From Hamiltosporidium magnivora (Eukaryota; Microsporidia; Dubosqiidae), in assembly GCA_004325065.1 (NCBI GenBank), contig PITI01000445.1, forward strand, positions 1 to 12,308: DNA of 12,308 nucleotides, given 5' to 3'. The notes under the pieces are model-generated. The model had not been told where the DNA came from and made no database searches. It worked only from the letters and a program-made list of their open reading frames with translations. This document shows, piece after piece, positions 8,262 to 12,308 of the stretch. Made by a program: the position numbers and the translations under genes. The stretch's first letter is position 1. Every line of letters begins with the position of its first letter.

Positions 8262-11200
8262 AATCAGAAAATATCTTGCCAATTTTGCTTTCAGCATTGT
8301 GGGGAAAATTACATTGATTTTTACTAGCACAAATCATTTTTGTTTAAAAATTTTATCTACTCATCTCTGTAAATCGATTAAAAATTTCAAAAACAAACAA
8401 AATTTTACTATCAATTTACTATTTCAACAAGTATATTTTTGGTTTTCAGTTTGTTATCATATTTCGTATAGAATAAAATCAAAGCAGGCGATGTTATATT
8501 ATTAGGTTTGGATTTCAAGGCCAAGAATTACACATTTATCTTCTTTAATCTTCTTAATTGACAGAAAATAACTTGCCGAAGAACTGGAATTTTTTTTATG
8601 GAAACAGTACCTAAGCAAGGAGTTATACTTAATTCTAGACGCGTCTAAATACCAACTTTAAATATTTTGATAATTATGTATATATAGATCTAAATACATT
8701 TCTTACTCTGTAAGTAAAGATTAAGAGTATTTATATCAAATCATATGCACAGAGGAAACTTTTATATTCGTTAAACATAATCGGAAACAGATAAATATAT
8801 AGATTCAATTATACGAATTTAATTTATTAAGATTCGAACTAGGTCCGAATACAAAAAAAATAAATACGAATTAGATAAAAAGCTTCAATGATTGTGCATG
8901 TAAGATAAATTTTTAATATTCTTTTAGAAAAAAAATAAACTGGTGCATTATTATTCTTGCCTGATACAAATATATATTCCGAACAATTTTATAAAAATTA
9001 AAATCTACTAAATTAAGATATAAAAAACATAGTATTAAAGTTAATTTATTAAATTTTAGTTATAAAATGAAACCATGCTATTTTTGGATATTATTTTGGT
9101 ACAAAATCTTATATCCTGAAATATCATGAAGAAAATAGAAATCCAAAAGCCTTTCGAATCTTCAGTCTCTTAAAACAAAGATTTTTGAAAATTTTAAAAG
9201 AGCGCTAAAATTATTTAGACATGATTAAGACAATAAAAAACAGATATGTAAGATTTTAAAATGAATTTTCATATTATCTATTTCTTCATCTAAAATGAAA
9301 GCCATATTATATTTTGAAATTTTTACAATTATAGTTTTTGAAATACAAGAACAGTTTAAGATATAAAGTTTTCAGCCTTTTATAACGATACTTATAATAT
9401 AGATAATTTTCGAGCTAGTCTTTCATAACACACTGTCACATTTTTTCGGAAACAATCAATCGACTTCATAATTTTTGTAATTAAGATTAATTCATTCGAT
9501 ATAATCGTATTCGCGTAGCATTTTTGCTTAAAAAAATAAAATTGATTATTTACAATGTATATTTTATGCCTGAACAAACATTATCATCGAAATTCTATCT
9601 ATCACATATATTGCTATCTTTTACAAACATAAAAATCCACTGTTGAGATTATTTCTTGCTTTTAAGCTGTACCCAATATCTTTGTTTTGTATTTATTTTA
9701 CCCCAATGTCAATAATTAAAAAATAAGAGTATTCTAATGTATAAATGTATATTATAAAAAGACTTAAAGGTAAGCTTGAAAAACGACATCTCTACATTCA
9801 TAAGAAAAAATGCCAAAAATAGTCTTAAAACCCATCATATAAGCTTTAATTCATTAACATTTCAATAAGAATTTGTTATTTTCACTCATCAGTTGCTCAT
9901 ATTGTTTTTTAGTAGCTCCTTTCCCAAAATTATCTGATTTGAAGAATTTCCCAACAAAAATTTAGGCTTTTTAACCAGCAAATTTCGTTTCGTCCTTTAA
10001 ATTTACTACAAATCTTTCAGAGCAATAATGGCTCGTCTTTAATATTCTTCTGTTCACTTTCTACATATGTTATTTATTCAGTCTAATTAATCGAAAAAAT
10101 GTATTCTTATGAAAAGTGATATGTTTTTCGAAAAAAACAGTGTTTATCAACCATATTCTTATATGTTTATTGATTTATTGTATCAATTCTTAGTAATTTT
10201 TCTAAAAATATTTTTTTTTGTCAAATATAAAGCACCACTAAGCTATTCGAGTAATACTTATATTGCACAAATATTATTACGAATACAAATAGAAGGCTCA
10301 TAAGAACGAGAAAAAAGTATCAATCTATCATACAATTTTTTTTTATCAAAGTGTAAATTCTTTAAAAAGAAACCTTAACAGGTTAAATCAATTTGTTTTT
10401 GTAAGTAAAACCGTTACAAAATCTAAAAAAAATTGTTGTGTTATGTTTGACAAATAATACAGTGCAAAGAGAATTAATTAATTTAGTTGAATATTTTTAC
10501 TAATGAATAAGAGCCTTTTAATTGTTTTAGATTCAGACTACTAACTATTATTGTTTGTGTAAGATTTATGAACAAATAGAAAAAGCTATATCTAAATAAA
10601 TGCCCTATTATCGGTGTATTGTTATGTTTTAAAAGATTTAAAATTTTGAGGTAAGTCATCATCGAAACATCACTGAATTATATAAATTATATTCGTTTTT
10701 CTCCTGTACATATCAAAAACTTTTAACAAATGAAAATTTTTTAGCTTTTATAGCTACCCTTCTACAAGTATGTTTTTCTTTCTATGTCAAGGTAAGTGCA
10801 TACTATAAATTTAGAGTAGAAATATTTTCGATCATAAAATGAGGTAAAAATCAAACAAACCTTAAAATTTTAAGTCTTATAACTCTTTGAAGATTCTTAT
10901 AACCTACAAAACTATTTTATTGATTGCAGAACTTTAGATTCGAAATTTATTATTTTTATATTTACTTTTACCGTACATTTCTATTTTTGGAAATTACAAT
11001 CTCAATGTTCAGTATGCAAATAATAAAAATGAACCATTGCATAAAAATATATAGTGTTACTCTTTTGCTACGACATAATAAATGTAAAAAAGTCGAATTA
11101 ATAAAGGAAAACCCTTTAATATGTTTTCTAAAGTATTTTTTTTTTGCTTCCGAGCTAGTATCATTTAGTGCAACTAAGTTTTAAGAAAGAACTTATATTT

Positions 11201-11640
11201 TCAGTATCTACAGTAAAGACATATTTTTCGTATTACTTTCAAAGGGGAATTCTAACTTTTTCTTATTGGTGTGTAAGAGAAGTGCGTATCTCTGGTATAG
11301 ATAGACTTTGTGCAAATCGATAACCTTCTTTTACAATGATTAAGTTTAAGATTTTTTAGTCATTGAAAATAAACTTTAGATATAAAACACCCTACAGTAT
11401 TAGAACATAGAATTAGTTAATTTCTAAATAGAAACATTGCTAAACTTTCTATTGGGTTATCCAATGGAATATATGAAAACAAATGTAAGATTGCTCTAAA
11501 TTGTTCCTTGATCTATGGAATAAACCTAAATATGAAATTCAAATCAGCTCTGGATATGTTGTTAAGATAATTTAATTTTGACATAATAAGAAAGGTTTAC
11601 GTTGTGTCAGTTACAGTGTTTTGGGTTAAATCCTTCACAC

Positions 11641-11655
11641 AGGGTATAGAACCCT
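11641..11655. repeat. Short G+C-rich hairpin in a mild G+C rise
   Basis: AGGGT (11641-11645) pairs with ACCCT (11651-11655) around a five-base loop. It sits inside about 110 bases (11590-11700) where G+C reaches about 36-38%. Read on the minus strand it resembles a T arm (GGGTTCTATACCC), but no acceptor stem, D arm or anticodon arm can be placed at the right distances, so it is not called a tRNA. Confidence 0.3.
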
Positions 11656-12113
11656 CGTCTCGAAAGTATACCATTAAATGCTTAGTGTTAAATTATAAGT
11701 ATTTGGTGAAAGAATAAATAAGATTGCTTTAATATATAGTATAAAAGCAAATGATGGCACAAACGAACTAGAAATTCGGTCTTAAGAGGGATTTGTAGCA
11801 ATAGATCAATATTATAAAATTTTTCAATCAAGTAGTCTACTGTCTAAGCTGTCTAAAGATTGTAATATATCTTTCAATAACAGGTAACGATTCTACAAAA
11901 CTTTAAGAATATATTAAATTGGGGTAATAAAATCTACATGTATGACATAACAATATTGATAGAATGAGATTTTCATGTTTTATTCCGAAATACGTACATG
12001 GCTTGGTAAAATAATAGATTTCATTAATAATTTAAAATAATTTGTGAAGTATATCAATTTAACACTGCAGAATAAAGACTCTACCTATCTATGCTTTTTA
12101 AAACATTCTAGTT

Positions 12114-12139
12114 TATTAATATTTAGTTAAATATTAATA
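12114..12139. repeat. Perfect 12-bp inverted repeat
   Basis: TATTAATATTTA (12114-12125) is followed after two bases (GT) by its exact reverse complement TAAATATTAATA (12128-12139). A T-G wobble (12113/12140) and a further T-A pair (12112/12141) extend it. All pairs in the perfect part are A-T, so a hairpin would be only moderately stable. It could be a dyad protein-binding site or a cruciform. In DNA this AT-rich, an AT-only repeat of this size is uncommon but can arise by chance. Confidence 0.5.
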
Positions 12140-12308
12140 GAAAATGCCAAAGTAATGTATTAAATCGTGAATAAATTAATAAAAACATCGATTGTGTCCG
12201 AAACTTTCGCTTTTTTCTCGATGGCTCACAAATATATACAATATGAAATTAAATTAAAAGCACAAGATATTATGATTTTTACAATTTCTCGTTAAAGACT
12301 TTAAGAGA

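Larger units (their letters stand above)
8034..8262 (+). promoter_or_regulatory. Divergent cobalamin (B12) riboswitch-like structured RNA
   Basis: Cobalamin riboswitches are leader RNAs that bind adenosylcobalamin and shut off B12 transport or synthesis genes. Seen here: a closing helix pairs 8035-8050 with 8235-8251 (14 pairs including one G-U, one mismatch and two small bulges). It stacks on AGT 8051-8053 with ACT 8093-8095, and GGCGC 8057-8061 with GCGCC 8088-8092. GTGATAATC (8074-8082) sits where the family has GTGnnAATC. GCCACTGT (8090-8097) and GAGC (8105-8108) follow in family order. CCACT 8146-8150 pairs perfectly with AGTGG 8196-8200, which runs into GGGAAGG (8199-8205). ATCCCGAGGACTAGTC (8225-8240) occupies the B12-box position and resembles the CCCGAAGACC form of the E. 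coli btuB leader as I recall it. The length of about 215 nt fits the family. Against the call: the upstream GGGAA is replaced by GGCGCAA, the B12 box differs at several positions, and no target gene follows. The identity is inferred; a structured RNA of another class is possible. Confidence 0.55.
8320..12308. other. AT-rich stretch without recognisable genes
   Basis: This follows the structured RNA, where a regulated gene would be expected. It holds only small frames: about 68 codons from a GTG at 8299, 64 at 10109, 86 at 10924, and 61 on the minus strand at 9392-9577. All are Phe/Ile/Lys/Asn-rich without motif. None resembles the B12-related genes usually placed after a cobalamin riboswitch, such as btuB, btuFCD, cbi/cob genes, metE or nrd genes. 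A mild G+C rise lies at 11590-11700, and a strong AT-only inverted repeat at 12114-12139. Confidence 0.7.

Noticed and set aside
8299..8505. Plus-strand frame of 68 codons starting with GTG just after the structured RNA
   Set aside because: No ribosome binding site, no family motif, composition is that of translated AT-rich noise, and the length is within chance expectation. Its position alone is not enough.
8832..8846. Minus-strand TAGTTCGAATC resembling a tRNA T loop
   Set aside because: The flanking bases do not form a T stem, and no acceptor, D or anticodon arm can be placed upstream.
9392..9577. Minus-strand frame of 61 codons
   Set aside because: Within random length and without motif or ribosome binding site.
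10109..10303. Plus-strand frame of 64 codons that looks like a small membrane peptide
   Set aside because: The Phe/Leu/Ile run is encoded by T-rich sequence and expected by composition; there is no neighbour or start signal to support it.
10924..11184. Plus-strand frame of 86 codons, the longest in the window
   Set aside because: It matches the chance expectation for the longest frame at this composition. Its Phe/Tyr/Ile-rich content reflects AT-rich codons rather than a recognisable membrane protein, and it has no Shine-Dalgarno.
11610..11690. Possible tRNA around GGGTTAAATCC (plus) or GGGTTCTATACCC (minus)
   Set aside because: Only single arms pair; no seven-base acceptor stem or anticodon loop with T33 fits the spacing.
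11840..11857. Two tandem copies of CTGTCTAA(G/A)
   Set aside because: Only two nine-base copies with one difference; too small to call a repeat array.
1..12308. Bacterial promoters (TATAAT-like boxes)
   Set aside because: Such words are everywhere at this A+T content, and none is paired with a convincing -35 box at the right spacing before a feature.

Overview
This is a very AT-rich window, roughly 22-24% G+C by eye, with no recognisable protein-coding gene on either strand. The longest open frames are 60-90 codons, scattered over both strands. They are rich in Phe, Ile, Lys, Asn and Tyr, lack convincing ribosome binding sites, and show no domain, signal-peptide or family motif I know. At about 78% A+T roughly one codon in eleven is a stop by chance, so a longest open frame near 80 codons is what random sequence of this size would give. 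I also see no rRNA, tRNA, CRISPR array, insertion sequence, long repeat or microsatellite.

The clear exception is an island at about 8030-8300. G+C rises abruptly to about 40%, and the strand folds into a closed multi-helix RNA. A long closing helix joins 8035-8050 to 8235-8251. Inside it, in order, are GTGATAATC, GCGCCACTGT, CGAGC, CCACTGGG, AGTGGGAAGG and a box CCCGAGGACTAGTC. Their order, spacing and pairing follow the architecture of the cobalamin (adenosylcobalamin, B12) riboswitch. Several usually invariant positions are changed, and some changes are matched by their pairing partner. I call it a divergent cobalamin-riboswitch-like RNA at moderate confidence.

Layout: 1-7670 is featureless AT-rich sequence with a few perfect or near-perfect inverted repeats (for example 1980-2007 and 6824-6844, the second followed by a short T run). 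Three small hairpins lie at 7672-7941, just upstream of the island. The structured RNA spans about 8035-8261. From 8320 to 12308 the sequence is again featureless, apart from a mild G+C rise near 11590-11700 and a perfect 12-bp inverted repeat at 12114-12139.

The organism cannot be named. Bacteria with this composition, such as reduced endosymbionts or mollicutes, do not normally carry 12 kb without a gene. AT-rich eukaryotic intergenic DNA can be this empty, but usually has far more simple-sequence repeats, and cobalamin riboswitches are bacterial. A bacterial-type riboswitch with no downstream gene in gene-free DNA is therefore contradictory. Three readings remain: an unusual decayed or accessory region, a resemblance that is partly coincidental, or a structured RNA set in background that has lost its natural order. 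The sequence alone does not settle which.
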